From contig NZ_AP023423.1 of assembly GCF_021654335.1 (NCBI RefSeq), positions 342,001-406,000 of the forward strand: a DNA stretch of 64,000 nucleotides, given 5' to 3'. Position numbers and translations under genes: made by a program. The notes under the pieces were generated by a model. It was given only the letters and a program-made list of their open reading frames with translations. It made no database searches and was not told the DNA's origin. Numbering within the stretch: position 1 is the stretch's first letter; the number at the start of each line of letters is the position of its first letter. Shown piece by piece: positions 19,401-30,021 of the stretch. The stretch comes from Sideroxyarcus emersonii (GTDB lineage: Bacteria > Pseudomonadota > Gammaproteobacteria > Burkholderiales > Gallionellaceae).

Positions 19401-20393
19401 AACTTCCGTGTGGTAGACGAGCACGGGCGCCAGCTCGGCATGTCGCGCAATTTTGCGCAATTGCGCGGCGAGTGGTCGCCGAAGCAGGCCGTGGCTGCGC
19501 CAGTGCAGACTGCCCGGAATGCTGCGCCACAACAGAAGAGCAGCGGCGAACGCTATACCGAATGGCGCTTCGGCGACTTCAAGCCGACGCGCGAGGAGAG
19601 CCGGGCCGGACAGACCGTTACCGTGTTCAACGCGCTGGTGGACGAGGGCGACGCGGTAACGCTGCAGAGTTTTGATACGCGCGATGAAGCGCAAGCTGCA
19701 CAACGCCTGGGCTTGCGCCGCCTGTTCATGCTGGCGCTGAAAGAACAGGTGAAATACCTGGAGAAGAACCTGCCCAGCCTGCAGGCGATGGCGATGCAGT
19801 TCCTGCCGTTCGGCTCGCAGCAGGACCTGCAGCGGCAGATCCTGGCGGTGACCTTCGATCGCTGCTGCCTGAACGATCCCTGGCCGGAAAGCGAGAAGGA
19901 ATTCGCCTCACGCAGCAAGGAGGCCAAGGCGCGCCTGAACCTGGTGGCGCAGGAGATCGCACGGTTGGTCGGCGCGGTGCTGGCGGAATACCACACGCTG
20001 CAAAAGGCGCTGCCCGGATTCAAGGCGCATGGGCAGGTGCAACAGGACATCCGCAGCCAGTGCGAATGGCTGCTGGGCAAGGAATGGATAGCCCGCACGC
20101 CATACGAGCGCATGCAGCACATGCCGCGTTACCTGAAGGCGATCAACGTGCGGCTGGAGAAGCTGCGCACCAACCCGGCACGCGATGCGCAGAACATGGC
20201 GCAGATGAATCCCCTGTTGCAGCAGTGGCAGCGCCGGCTGTCGTCGCAGCATGGCGAAGCCGATGCGCGGCTGGAGGATTTCGGCTGGATGCTGCAGGAA
20301 CTGCGCGTGTCGCTGTTCGCGCAGGAGCTGAAAACGCCGGTGATCGTGTCGGTGAAACGGCTGGAGAAGATGCTGGCCGGGTTAAGCGGGTAG
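16488..20393 (+). CDS. hrpA: ATP-dependent RNA helicase HrpA
   Basis: DEAH-box helicase of about 1300 residues; the E. coli homologue acts in mRNA processing and ribosome rescue. Visible are Walker A CGETGSGKTTQLPK, DEAH in IIDEAHERSLNIDF, SAT in IITSATLDAERF, motif V ATNVAETSLTVP and motif VI QRAGRCGR, then the helicase-associated and OB-like parts and the long HrpA C-terminal DUF3418 region. Odd feature: residues about 567-610 are encoded by a palindromic dispersed repeat inserted in frame between the segments SEMGMFEPN and YEQIHKALLTG, which are contiguous in other HrpA proteins. Confidence 0.96.
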   Translation: MNAALSPLAQRRLARIQQLSAIEYPADLPVVARREELAQAIEKHQVVIVCGETGSGKTTQLPKICLSLGRGVLGVIGHTQPRRVAARSVGARIAHELKSELGGLVGYKVRFNDKVSPDTCIKLMTDGILLAEIHHDPNLRQYDTIIIDEAHERSLNIDFLLGYLRQLLPRRPDLKLIITSATLDAERFSKHFGNAPVLQVSGRTYPVEVRYRPPQQNEEGDTQDVPQAVCSALDELSIGGLKGDVLVFLPGEREIRDTAEALRKHQHKGIEILPLFSRLSIAEQDRVFKLASGMRRVVLATNVAETSLTVPNIGYVIDSGLARINRYSVRQKVEQLRIENISRAAANQRAGRCGRVMSGICIRLYDEADFLQRPEFTDAEIFRVSLATVILRMSALGLGEVEAFPFIEPPGSRAIADGYQLLQELNAIDDKRTLTPLGHELAKLPLDPKVARLLLAGRQFHCLNEILIIASALALQDPRDRPAERREAADAAHQRFNDERSDFLAYLKLWAWFQEAIKHKKSNKLWANECREKFLSPLRLREWHELHQQLHAQVSEMGMFEPNSRIDRQSGADRNPAEKNIPRSGQNPSVAPLRGDVENHLDSGLRRNDGSSSQPATYEQIHKALLTGLLGNIGCKGVDKEPYYLGPREIKFFIASNSVLAKKGTKWVVAAEIVETTKLFARCVARIEPEWLEEVGAHLIKRSYFEPHWEKKAAQVAAWERSTLYGLLINPKKRVHYGPMNPEESREVFIREALVNGEFNTQAPFFAYNQKLIADIEALEHKARRPDVLVDDELIFAFYDARIPAGIHNGAAFEHWRKEVEREQPKLLYLKKDDLMRHEAAGITTEQFPPQMLMNNVSYALAYNFAPGKNDDGVTLTVPQALLNQVSAARCEWLVPGILAEKVAQLVKSLPQKLRRHCVPVPEFAAAFCAGVKVSDTPLLQALARYIREQKQVDVPLDAFRLEQLPPHLLMNFRVVDEHGRQLGMSRNFAQLRGEWSPKQAVAAPVQTARNAAPQQKSSGERYTEWRFGDFKPTREESRAGQTVTVFNALVDEGDAVTLQSFDTRDEAQAAQRLGLRRLFMLALKEQVKYLEKNLPSLQAMAMQFLPFGSQQDLQRQILAVTFDRCCLNDPWPESEKEFASRSKEAKARLNLVAQEIARLVGAVLAEYHTLQKALPGFKAHGQVQQDIRSQCEWLLGKEWIARTPYERMQHMPRYLKAINVRLEKLRTNPARDAQNMAQMNPLLQQWQRRLSSQHGEADARLEDFGWMLQELRVSLFAQELKTPVIVSVKRLEKMLAGLSG
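18188..18316. repeat. 129-bp palindromic repeat inserted in frame within hrpA
   Basis: Two 29-base arms (18188-18216 and 18288-18316) are inverted copies with 2 mismatches; the core word is ATTCCGGCGCAGGCCGGAAT-like. Between them is the hairpin CCCCACTGCGTGGGG. Total length 129 = 43 codons with no stop in the hrpA frame. This ATTCCGG/GGAATGACG type of palindrome is a dispersed intergenic repeat in many proteobacteria. Confidence 0.85.
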
Positions 20394-20469
20394 AATTTGC
20401 AGCATGGATGTGCTTCCTTCCCGCGCCGGGGAGGGAACACGCGGGATGAGACTAGGCCAGGGATAGAAG

Positions 20470-21975
20470 ATGTCAGCCAAGAAAGTAGATGTGTTGTTGG
20501 TCGGGGCGGGCGTAATGAGCGCGACGCTGGGGACGTTGCTGTCGCAGTTGGACCCGTCGCTGAAGATCGTGATGGTCGAGCGGCTGAGCAAGGTGGCGCA
20601 TGAGAGCACGCATAGCCTGAACAATGCGGGCACCGGGCATGGCGGGTATTGCGAACTGAATTACACGCCGCAGATGGCCGATGGCAGCATCCGCATCGAC
20701 CGCGCGCTGGAGATCAATGCCGCATTCGAGGTTTCGCTGCAATTCTGGTCGTACCTGGTCGAGCAGGCGGTGTTGCCGGCGCCGGAGAAATTCATCAACC
20801 CGATCTGCCACCAGAGCTTCGTCTGGGGCGAGGAGGATGTGGCGTTCCTGCGCAAGCGCTATGCGGCATTGCACAAGCACCACCTGTTCGAGGAGATGGA
20901 ATACAGCGAAGATCATGCGGTGCTGCGCAAGTGGATGCCGCTGGTGATGCAGCATCGCGATGCCGGACAGGTCGTCGCGGCGACGCGGGTCCGGCACGGC
21001 ACGGATGTGGATTTCGGCATGTTGACGCGCGGCCTGGTGAAATCGCTGAACCGGCATGCCGCCTTCGACCTGAAGCTGAGCCATACCATCGTCAGCCTGA
21101 AGCAGCACGAAAACGGGCGCTGGCATGTGCGGGTGAAGGACAATCACAGCAAAGAGACCCGGACCATCGATGCCGGGTTCGTCTTTCTCGGTGCCGGCGG
21201 CGGCGCGCTGCCGCTGCTGCAGAAATCCGGGGTGCCGGAGGCGCGCGGCTACGGCGGGTTCCCGGTCAGCGGGCAATGGCTGATCTGCAAGAATCCGGAC
21301 GTGGTGAAACGCCACAGCAGCAAGGTATATGGCAAAGCGGCCGTGGGTGCGCCGCCGATGTCGGTGCCGCATCTGGATGCGCGCATCATCGACGGCGAGC
21401 CGGCGCTGCTGTTCGGGCCGTTCGCCAGCATCACCACCAAATTCCTCAAGGAGGGATCGGCGCTCGACCTGTTCACTTCGCTCAAGCCGGGCAACCTGAA
21501 GCCGATGCTGTCGGTCGCGCGCGACAATTTCGACCTTACCCGCTACCTCGTCACCGAGGCGTTCCGTTCGCACAAGGAGCGCGTGGGGATATTGCGCGGC
21601 TTTTATGTGGATGCGAAAGAGGAAGACTGGGAGCTGGCTTCGGCCGGCCAGCGTGTGCAGATCATCAAGGGCTGCGACCAGAAAGGCGGCAGGCTGGAAT
21701 TCGGCACCGAGATCGTGACGGCCGGGGATGGTACGCTGGCAGCGCTGCTGGGCGCATCGCCGGGCGCTTCCACCTCGGTCCAGGCGATGATCGAAGTGAT
21801 CGAACGCTGTTTCAAGCCGCGCATGAAGGAGGCCGAATGGAAGCACAGGCTGAAGGAGATGGTTCCTTCCTATGGCGAGTCGCTGGATGAGAACGTGGCC
21901 CTGCTGCACGAGGTGCGCAAGAGGACGCTGGCTACGTTGCGGCTGGATGGCGGCAACAGCAGGCGCGAGACTTAG
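20470..21975 (+). CDS. mqo: Malate:quinone oxidoreductase
   Basis: Membrane-associated FAD enzyme that oxidises malate to oxaloacetate and passes electrons to quinone, replacing or supplementing NAD-malate dehydrogenase. The 501 residues are typical. It opens with the FAD dinucleotide fold VDVLLVGAGVMSATLGTLL, then the MQO signature ESTHSLNNAGTGHGGYCELNYTP (here split for brevity), VRHGTDVDFGMLTRGL, and GPFASITTKFLKEGS. It lies 77 bp after hrpA and is convergent with fabF. Together with malic enzyme at 24599 it concentrates malate metabolism in this region. Confidence 0.95.
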   Translation: MSAKKVDVLLVGAGVMSATLGTLLSQLDPSLKIVMVERLSKVAHESTHSLNNAGTGHGGYCELNYTPQMADGSIRIDRALEINAAFEVSLQFWSYLVEQAVLPAPEKFINPICHQSFVWGEEDVAFLRKRYAALHKHHLFEEMEYSEDHAVLRKWMPLVMQHRDAGQVVAATRVRHGTDVDFGMLTRGLVKSLNRHAAFDLKLSHTIVSLKQHENGRWHVRVKDNHSKETRTIDAGFVFLGAGGGALPLLQKSGVPEARGYGGFPVSGQWLICKNPDVVKRHSSKVYGKAAVGAPPMSVPHLDARIIDGEPALLFGPFASITTKFLKEGSALDLFTSLKPGNLKPMLSVARDNFDLTRYLVTEAFRSHKERVGILRGFYVDAKEEDWELASAGQRVQIIKGCDQKGGRLEFGTEIVTAGDGTLAALLGASPGASTSVQAMIEVIERCFKPRMKEAEWKHRLKEMVPSYGESLDENVALLHEVRKRTLATLRLDGGNSRRET

Positions 21976-21997
21976 CGGGCCGGTAAATGCCCGCTAA
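21972..21997. terminator. Shared hairpin spanning both convergent stop codons
   Basis: TTAGCGGGC (21972-21980) pairs perfectly with GCCCGCTAA (21989-21997). The TAG of mqo lies in one arm and the TAG of the ketosynthase gene (minus strand) in the other. There is no T-run, so its strength as a terminator is uncertain. Confidence 0.6.
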
Positions 21998-23235
21998 CCA
22001 TTGTAGCGCCTGGCGATCAGCACGGCATTGCTGCCGCCGAAGGCGAACGAGTTGGACATCACGGCGTCCAGCCTGACGTTGCTGCGACCTTGGTTGGGTA
22101 CGTAGTCCAGGTCGCATTCCGGATCGGGTTCGTGCAGGTTGATGGTGGGCGGGATGGCCTGGTTGTGCAGCGCCAGCACGGCGGCCATGAATTCCACCGC
22201 GCCGGTGGCGCCCATCAGATGGCCGTGCATGGATTTGGTCGAGCTGACCGGCACCTTGGCCGCATGCGTGCCGAACACCTGCTTGATGGCCCTGGTCTCC
22301 TCGATGTCGCCGGCCTGCGTGGCGGTACCGTGGGCGTTGATGTAGTGGATGTCCTGCGGCTGCAGCTGCGCTTCACGCAGGGCGTTGAGGATGGTGCGCG
22401 ACTGTCCGGCGGCATCGGGCTTGGTGATGTGGCTGGCATCGGACGAGCAATCGTAACCGACCAGTTCCGCATAGATCCTCGCGCCGCGTTTCACCGCGCG
22501 CTCCGCATCTTCCAGCACCAGTACGGCGGCGCCTTCGCCGAGCACCAGTCCGCTGCGGTGCTTCGAGAACGGTTTGCAGGAGGCGCCCGCGTCGTCCGGG
22601 TCTTCCTGCGCGAGGGTGCGCAATGCCTCCCATGCTTTCATTGCGCCCAGCGTGAGCATCGCTTCCGAACCGCCGGCCAGCATCGCATCGGCATAGCCGT
22701 GTTTGATCTGGCGATAGGCCTCGCCCACGGCGATGGCCGAGGAAGAGCAGGCGGTGGCATAAGTCATGTTCGCACCCTGCAGGCGATATTTGATGGAAAG
22801 GTGCGAAGCTGCGGCATTGTTCATGCTGAGCAGTACGCTGAGCGGTTTGACGCGCGGGGGATTGCCCAGCAGTGTTTCCACATAGCCGTCTTCCAGCGTG
22901 CCGGCGCCGCCCAGGCAGGAGCCCATGCAGACCCCGGTACGCGGGTATTCGGCTTCGGTGAGCTGGAGTTGCGCATCCTGCACGGCCTGTTCGGCGGCGA
23001 CCAGCGCGAACTGGCTGAAACGCTCGATGCCGCTGAGCTGCATCTTGCTGAAGTGGGCGGCGGGGTCGAAGCCCTCGACCGGTGCGCCGATGCGGATGGA
23101 GAGCTGCTCGATGAAATCCGTCTGCAGGCGCTTGATGCCGGAACGTCCGGCCATCAGGTTGCCGAAGAATTCGGCGGGATTTTTGCCGACTGGCGAGATG
23201 ACGCCCAATCCGGTGATGACGACACGCCTGGCCAT
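21994..23235 (-). CDS. Beta-ketoacyl-ACP synthase II (FabF-like)
   Basis: Elongating condensing enzyme. The 413 residues have the Cys-His-His triad: Cys in YATACSSSAIAVGEA, His in NAHGTATQAGD and His in SMHGHLMGATG. The N-terminus RRVVITGLGVISPVGKN is typical. It lies 5 bp after an acyl carrier protein gene and near an alpha/beta hydrolase, not beside fabG/fabD, so it may belong to a dedicated acyl-chain pathway rather than bulk fatty-acid synthesis. I therefore call the family but not the symbol fabF. Confidence 0.88.
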   Translation of the reverse strand: MARRVVITGLGVISPVGKNPAEFFGNLMAGRSGIKRLQTDFIEQLSIRIGAPVEGFDPAAHFSKMQLSGIERFSQFALVAAEQAVQDAQLQLTEAEYPRTGVCMGSCLGGAGTLEDGYVETLLGNPPRVKPLSVLLSMNNAAASHLSIKYRLQGANMTYATACSSSAIAVGEAYRQIKHGYADAMLAGGSEAMLTLGAMKAWEALRTLAQEDPDDAGASCKPFSKHRSGLVLGEGAAVLVLEDAERAVKRGARIYAELVGYDCSSDASHITKPDAAGQSRTILNALREAQLQPQDIHYINAHGTATQAGDIEETRAIKQVFGTHAAKVPVSSTKSMHGHLMGATGAVEFMAAVLALHNQAIPPTINLHEPDPECDLDYVPNQGRSNVRLDAVMSNSFAFGGSNAVLIARRYNG

Positions 23236-23240
23236 GGAGG

Positions 23241-23489
23241 TTACTGCTCTTTGCCCTTCTGCTCGGCGACGATCTTGTCCACCAGGTTGACCACATCCTG
23301 CAGCGTCTTGAGTTCGACGCGCTCCTCCGGCATGGTGATCTTCAGTTCGTCTTCGAGGTTGAAGGTGAATTCGATCACCGACAGCGAGTCCAGGCCCAGG
23401 CTTTCCAGGGTGGCATCGGGCTTGAGATCTTCCAGCTTGAGGTCGAATTGCTTGACCATCATGTTTTGTATGGTTTGCAGAGAACTCAT
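23241..23489 (-). CDS. Acyl carrier protein, probably specialised
   Basis: An 82-residue carrier protein with the phosphopantetheine serine in LGLDSLSVIEFTFNLEDEL, inside the usual four-helix fold. It differs from housekeeping AcpP (DSLDTVELVMALEEEF type) in the helix after the serine and has a longer N-terminus (SSLQTIQNMMVKQFDLK). It is coupled to the ketosynthase gene downstream (5-bp gap) and preceded by its own TATAAT box and an AGGAAG ribosome-binding site. Confidence 0.88.
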   Translation of the reverse strand: MSSLQTIQNMMVKQFDLKLEDLKPDATLESLGLDSLSVIEFTFNLEDELKITMPEERVELKTLQDVVNLVDKIVAEQKGKEQ

Positions 23490-23520
23490 GGTTGCTTGCT
23501 TCCTGTTGAAATTATGGCGG

Positions 23521-23526
23521 ATTATA
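23521..23526 (-). promoter_or_regulatory. -10 box upstream of the acyl carrier protein
   Basis: TATAAT on the minus strand, 31 bp upstream of the ATG, which leaves room for the AGGAAG Shine-Dalgarno. The -35 region is poor. Confidence 0.5.
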
Positions 23527-23551
23527 GCAGATACGAATTCTTCACAGAATC

Positions 23552-24367
23552 TTAACCTGGCGCGCGCAGGGAGCGTGCATGGTCGAAGAAACGGATGGTG
23601 TCGGCGGCGACCTGGTCGCGGTCGTTGTCCACGGTGATCATGTGGTAACTGTTGTGCAGCATCACGCTTTCCACCGTTCTGGAGCCGATGTGCCGGGCGA
23701 TGTAGCGTGCGCTGCGCGGGGAGGCGACCTCGTCCTCCACGGCATGGATGACGATGGCGGGGGCGGTGATGCGCGACATCGTCTTCTTGACCACGGCGAT
23801 CATGCGCTCGGCTTCCTGGATGGCGGGCAGGTTCAGCCGGCTGGCGCCGACCATGGAGGCATCCTTGTGGGCCATTTCGCGTGCGACCCAGCGGCGCAAT
23901 TGCTCGTTCTTGAGGCCGAAGGGCTCGCGTTCCTTATAGGTGTACCAGTAGCGGATCGGCCAGATGTAGCCGAGATAGCGGAAAGGCCGGTACCAGGGCA
24001 TGGCCCAGCCGTCATACCACAGCGTGGTGGACAGCAGCGTCAATGCAGTGACTTCATCTCCCAATTCGGCCGCGATGCTGAGCGACAGGGTACCGCCGAT
24101 GCACAGGCCGCCGACGGAGACGGTCTTGTATTGTTGCTGCAGTGCGCGGAACTCTTGCAGGGCCTTGGCGTGCCAGTCCTGCCAGTGCGTGACCGAACGC
24201 GGCGTATCGCCGTGTTCGAATCCGTAGCCGGGGATGTGCGGCAGATGCACGGTATAGCCGGCTTGCTGCAAGCGTTTGGCCAGCGGCAGCAATTCGGCCG
24301 GACTGCTCTGCAGTCCGTGGATCAGCAGCACGGCGTTTTCACCTCCGGCGAGCGTGACTGGGCGCAT
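23552..24367 (-). CDS. Alpha/beta hydrolase with a predicted cysteine nucleophile
   Basis: A 271-residue alpha/beta-fold hydrolase of the carboxylesterase/lysophospholipase type. It has the oxyanion-hole segment VLLIHGLQSSPAE near residue 14, the nucleophile elbow VGGLCIGGTLSL with Cys89 where most relatives have Ser, an acid in HAVEDEVASP and the late His in NSYHMITVDNDRD. It sits just upstream of, and in the same direction as, the ACP and ketosynthase genes (62-bp gap), which suggests a substrate carried as a thioester. The substrate itself is unknown. Confidence 0.8.
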   Translation of the reverse strand: MRPVTLAGGENAVLLIHGLQSSPAELLPLAKRLQQAGYTVHLPHIPGYGFEHGDTPRSVTHWQDWHAKALQEFRALQQQYKTVSVGGLCIGGTLSLSIAAELGDEVTALTLLSTTLWYDGWAMPWYRPFRYLGYIWPIRYWYTYKEREPFGLKNEQLRRWVAREMAHKDASMVGASRLNLPAIQEAERMIAVVKKTMSRITAPAIVIHAVEDEVASPRSARYIARHIGSRTVESVMLHNSYHMITVDNDRDQVAADTIRFFDHARSLRAPG

Positions 24368-24558
24368 GATTATCGATGGTCTGTAACGACAAGGGGCGGC
24401 ATTCTAGCAAAATCGGTCTTCACGAACTTCAGATTAGATTCCCAATGCGGCGAATGTACAACAGTGCGCGAATCAATGAGGGTTTCCCCTAGGGGTCGAC
24501 GGATGTGCCGTAGCGATGGCGGCGGGCAGGTCCGGCGCGGACGGGATGCACGCTGAGC

Positions 24559-24564
24559 TATAAT
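24559..24564 (+). promoter_or_regulatory. -10 box of the malic enzyme gene
   Basis: TATAAT 34 bp upstream of the ATG in the 231-bp divergent region 24368-24598. No strong -35 is seen. Confidence 0.5.
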
Positions 24565-24598
24565 CGGCGCGAGATTCATACCGGATGTCGCGATCACC

Positions 24599-26869
<2,271 letters not shown>

Positions 26870-26878
26870 GAGGATGTA

Positions 26879-27118
26879 ATGAACAAGCATGAAGTCGAGT
26901 TGTTGAGCCAGGAGATCGAAATGTTGATGGGCGAGCGTGCACGCCTGCTCAAGGTGGTGGGCGCGGCGGCCGTGCTGGTGGCCAACGCGGACGCTGCATT
27001 GCTGCAACCCAATGCGGTAGAGGCGGCAGAGATGCTGTCCGAGACCCTGAATGCGCTGCCCGAAGAGACCCTGAAGGATGCGCTGGATGCGGTCCAAGCG
27101 GAGCCGGATGAGGCCTGA
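26879..27118 (+). CDS. Small conserved-looking protein of unknown function
   Basis: A 79-residue acidic protein, probably all helical: a polar N-terminal helix (NKHEVELLSQEIEMLMGERARL), an Ala/Val-rich central helix (VVGAAAVLVANADAALLQ) and an acidic C-terminal helix. No cysteine and no signal peptide. It has an excellent AGGAGG Shine-Dalgarno 6 bases before the ATG and lies 9 bp after maeB and 15 bp before the patatin gene, so it is almost certainly expressed from the same transcript. I do not recognise the family. Confidence 0.75.
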   Translation: MNKHEVELLSQEIEMLMGERARLLKVVGAAAVLVANADAALLQPNAVEAAEMLSETLNALPEETLKDALDAVQAEPDEA

Positions 27119-27133
27119 TCGCGAAGGGCGAGC

Positions 27134-28309
27134 ATGGTCCAGACCCCGCAAAAGATCGCACTCATCCTCACCGGCGGTGGTGCCCGCGCGGCCTACCAGG
27201 TCGGTGTGCTCAAGGCCATCGCCGACCTGACGCCGCGGCGTTCGCCGTCCCCGTTCCAGATCATCTGCGGAACCTCGGCCGGTGCGCTGAATGCGGTGAC
27301 GCTGGCGGTGAATGCGCGGCAATTCCGCAAGGGCGTGAAATACCTGCTCGGCATCTGGAGGCATGCGCAGGTGAGCGACATCTACCGTGCCGACGTGCTG
27401 GGTGTGCTGACCAACAGCGGACGCTGGCTGGCCGGGCTGTTCCTGAGCGTGCTGGGGATCAATCGCATGAACCGTATCTCGCTGCTGGACAACGCGCCGC
27501 TGGCGGCATTCCTAGAGCGGACGCTGCCGTGCGACAAGATCCAGGAAAGCATCGACGCGGGTGCCCTGCATGCCCTGAGTGTCACCGCATCGGGTTACGG
27601 ATCGGGACATTCGGTCACGTTCTACCAGGGAGTGCCGGGGCTGCAGCCATGGAAACGGACGCGCCGCCTCGGGGTGGAAACGAAGATCGGCATCGAGCAC
27701 CTGCTGGCGTCCGCGTCCATCCCTTTCATCTTCCCGGCAGTGCACATCCACCGCGAATATTTCGGCGACGGTTCCGTGCGCCAGATCGCGCCGATCGGTT
27801 CCGCGCTGCACCTGGGAGCGGACAAGGTGATGCTGATCGGCGCCTGGCATGCCGACGACGAGGAGGGGCGGCGCAACCGCATGGATACCTATCCCTCGCT
27901 GGCGCAGATCGCCGGCCATGCGCTGGACAGCATCTTCATGGATGGGCTGGAGCTCGATCTGGAACGTTTGCAGCGCATGAACACCATCGTCAGCCTGATC
28001 CCCGAGTCGTTGCGTTCGGCCACCGCCGTGCGGCATATCGATGTGTTCGTCATCACCCCCAGCCAGCCTCTGGAAAGGATCGCCGAGCGGCATATCGCGC
28101 GCCTGCCCTGGCCCATCCGCCTGCTGTTGCGCTCGGCGGGCGTGATGCGCCGCAGCGGGGCCAACCTGGTGAGTTATCTGCTGTTCGACAAGGACTATTG
28201 CCAGGCGTTGATCGAGCTGGGTTACCAGGATGCCATGAAGCGCCGCGACGAGATCATCGGTTTTCTCGGCTACGACAGGGCGGCCACGGGTAGCGACATG
28301 CCGCAATGA
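27134..28309 (+). CDS. Patatin-like phospholipase
   Basis: A 391-residue cytosolic or peripheral lipid acyl hydrolase. The oxyanion hole is LTGGGARAAYQVGVLKAI, the nucleophile elbow CGTSAGALNAV (Ser in GTSAG) and the dyad Asp in YFGDGSVRQIAP. A C-terminal extension of ~150 residues follows the patatin domain, as in the larger bacterial patatins with a DUF3336-less layout. Its last codons overlap birA by 4 bp (ATGA). It heads a tight run of patatin, birA, coaX and a SPOR-like gene. Confidence 0.88.
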   Translation: MVQTPQKIALILTGGGARAAYQVGVLKAIADLTPRRSPSPFQIICGTSAGALNAVTLAVNARQFRKGVKYLLGIWRHAQVSDIYRADVLGVLTNSGRWLAGLFLSVLGINRMNRISLLDNAPLAAFLERTLPCDKIQESIDAGALHALSVTASGYGSGHSVTFYQGVPGLQPWKRTRRLGVETKIGIEHLLASASIPFIFPAVHIHREYFGDGSVRQIAPIGSALHLGADKVMLIGAWHADDEEGRRNRMDTYPSLAQIAGHALDSIFMDGLELDLERLQRMNTIVSLIPESLRSATAVRHIDVFVITPSQPLERIAERHIARLPWPIRLLLRSAGVMRRSGANLVSYLLFDKDYCQALIELGYQDAMKRRDEIIGFLGYDRAATGSDMPQ

Positions 28310-29298
28310 ACGCAGCCGAATCGCCCAAACCCCTGACGTTCGCGTTGCTGCGCCTGCTGGCCGATGGCGAATTCCATTCCGGCGAAGTGTTGGCGCGGCA
28401 ATGCGGCGTCACGCGGGCCACGGTGTCCAATGCCTTGCAGGATGCCGGGAAATTCGGCCTGACCTTGTATAGTGTGCGCGGCCGCGGTTACCGTCTGGCG
28501 CGCCAGCTGCAATGGCTGGATGCCGGGCTGATCCGCGCAGCGCTCGGGGAGAGGCAGGACGAACTGCATATCGAGATCCTCGATCATGCCGCCTCCAGCA
28601 ACGCGCTGTTGCTGCGGCGTGCCGCACAAGGCGAGCCAAGTGCCACGGTACTGGCGGTGGAATACCAGACTGCCGGGCGCGGCCGTCTCGGCAGGACATG
28701 GCATTCGGGCCTCGGTGATGCGCTCACTTTTTCCCTGCTGTGGCGTTTCGAGAGCGGGCTTGCCGCGTTATCGGGCCTGAGTCTGGCTGTCGGCGTTGCC
28801 ATGCTGCGTGCTTTGACCGAGCTGGGTGTGCAGGAGGCCGGATTGAAATGGCCGAACGATGTGTTGCTGAACGAGGGCAAACTGGCGGGCATATTGATCG
28901 AGGCGCAAGGCGATATGCTTGGTCCCAGCGCGGTAGTGATCGGCATCGGTCTCAATCTTGTCGTGCCGGAGGCGTTGCGCGGTCGCATCGACCAGGCGGT
29001 GAGCGATCTGGCTGAACGGGACAAGGCACCGCCCGAGCGCAACCTTGTGCTTGCGGTATTATTGAAACATCTGCTGTCGGTATTGCGCGGGTTCGCCGAG
29101 AGCGGTTTTGCGCCGCTGCGGGCGGAATGGGAAAGCCGTCACGTGTTTCAACAACGCCCGGTGGTATTGTGGCTGCCAGACGGTTCGCAGGTGGCTGGCA
29201 CAGTGCTGGGTGTCACGGATGGAGGGGCTTTGCGTCTGGAGACGGCGCAGGGGACGCAGACGTTCAATGCGGGCGAGGTCAGCCTGAGGAAGGCTTAA
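28306..29298 (+). CDS. birA: Biotin--[acetyl-CoA-carboxylase] ligase / repressor BirA
   Basis: Attaches biotin to the carboxyl carrier protein AccB. The 330 residues include an N-terminal winged helix-turn-helix (about 8-65: LLADGEFHSGEVLARQCGVT), so it could also repress biotin genes. The catalytic core has GRGRLGRTWHSGLGDALTFS and KWPNDVLLNEGKLAGILIE, and a small C-terminal SH3-like domain ends the protein. The gene abuts coaX with no gap. Confidence 0.95.
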   Translation: MNAAESPKPLTFALLRLLADGEFHSGEVLARQCGVTRATVSNALQDAGKFGLTLYSVRGRGYRLARQLQWLDAGLIRAALGERQDELHIEILDHAASSNALLLRRAAQGEPSATVLAVEYQTAGRGRLGRTWHSGLGDALTFSLLWRFESGLAALSGLSLAVGVAMLRALTELGVQEAGLKWPNDVLLNEGKLAGILIEAQGDMLGPSAVVIGIGLNLVVPEALRGRIDQAVSDLAERDKAPPERNLVLAVLLKHLLSVLRGFAESGFAPLRAEWESRHVFQQRPVVLWLPDGSQVAGTVLGVTDGGALRLETAQGTQTFNAGEVSLRKA

Positions 29299-30021
29299 GT
29301 GCTATTGCTGGACGTGGGAAACAGCCGCTGCAAATGGGCACTGGTGCGGGATGGGAAGTGGCTGCATCAGGGCGTGGTGGGCAATACCGAATGGGTGGTC
29401 TTGCAGCATGCCTTTGCGGCATTGCCGACGCCGGCCCGTGTGCTGGCGTCCAATGTGGCAGGCGAGGCGATGGCGCAGTGCATTCGTACCGTCTGTAACC
29501 GGTGGACATGTCCGGTGGAATTCGTGACGGCCCGCGCCGGGCAATGCGGCGTGCGTAACGGTTATGAGCAGCCGGAGCGGCTGGGCAGCGACCGTTGGGC
29601 GGCGCTGATCGCTGCCAGGCACCACATGCAGGACGCCTGTCTGGTGGTGAACTGCGGGACAGCGACAACGATCGATGCGCTTTCCGCGCAGGGCGAGTTC
29701 CTCGGCGGATTGATCTTGCCCGGCGTCAGCCTGATGCAGCGCAGCCTGGCGACGAATACGGCCCAACTTGCAGCTGAACAGGGCATGCTGCAGGACTTTC
29801 CCCGTAATACGGCCGATGCCATCCATAGCGGCATGCTGCGCGCCACGCTCGGTGCCGTCCGGCATCAGTTCGGGCTGCTGCAGGCGCGCGGCGGTCCGGT
29901 GCGTTGCCTGCTCGGCGGCGGCGCGGCGGATGTTGTCCAGCCGCATCTGGGACTGCCTGCGGAGCGGATGGACAATCTGGTGCTACAAGGTTTGCAGATC
30001 ATTGGAGAAACGGAAGCATGA
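29299..30021 (+). CDS. coaX: Type III pantothenate kinase
   Basis: Phosphorylates pantothenate in the first committed step of CoA synthesis. The 240 residues have the ASKHA phosphate-binding motif LLLDVGNSRCKWALV at the start, LGSDRWAALIAARH, and LVVNCGTATTIDALS with the catalytic region, then GGLILPGVSLM. The start codon is GTG directly after the birA stop. birA-coaX is a common betaproteobacterial pair. Confidence 0.95.
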   Translation: MLLLDVGNSRCKWALVRDGKWLHQGVVGNTEWVVLQHAFAALPTPARVLASNVAGEAMAQCIRTVCNRWTCPVEFVTARAGQCGVRNGYEQPERLGSDRWAALIAARHHMQDACLVVNCGTATTIDALSAQGEFLGGLILPGVSLMQRSLATNTAQLAAEQGMLQDFPRNTADAIHSGMLRATLGAVRHQFGLLQARGGPVRCLLGGGAADVVQPHLGLPAERMDNLVLQGLQIIGETEA

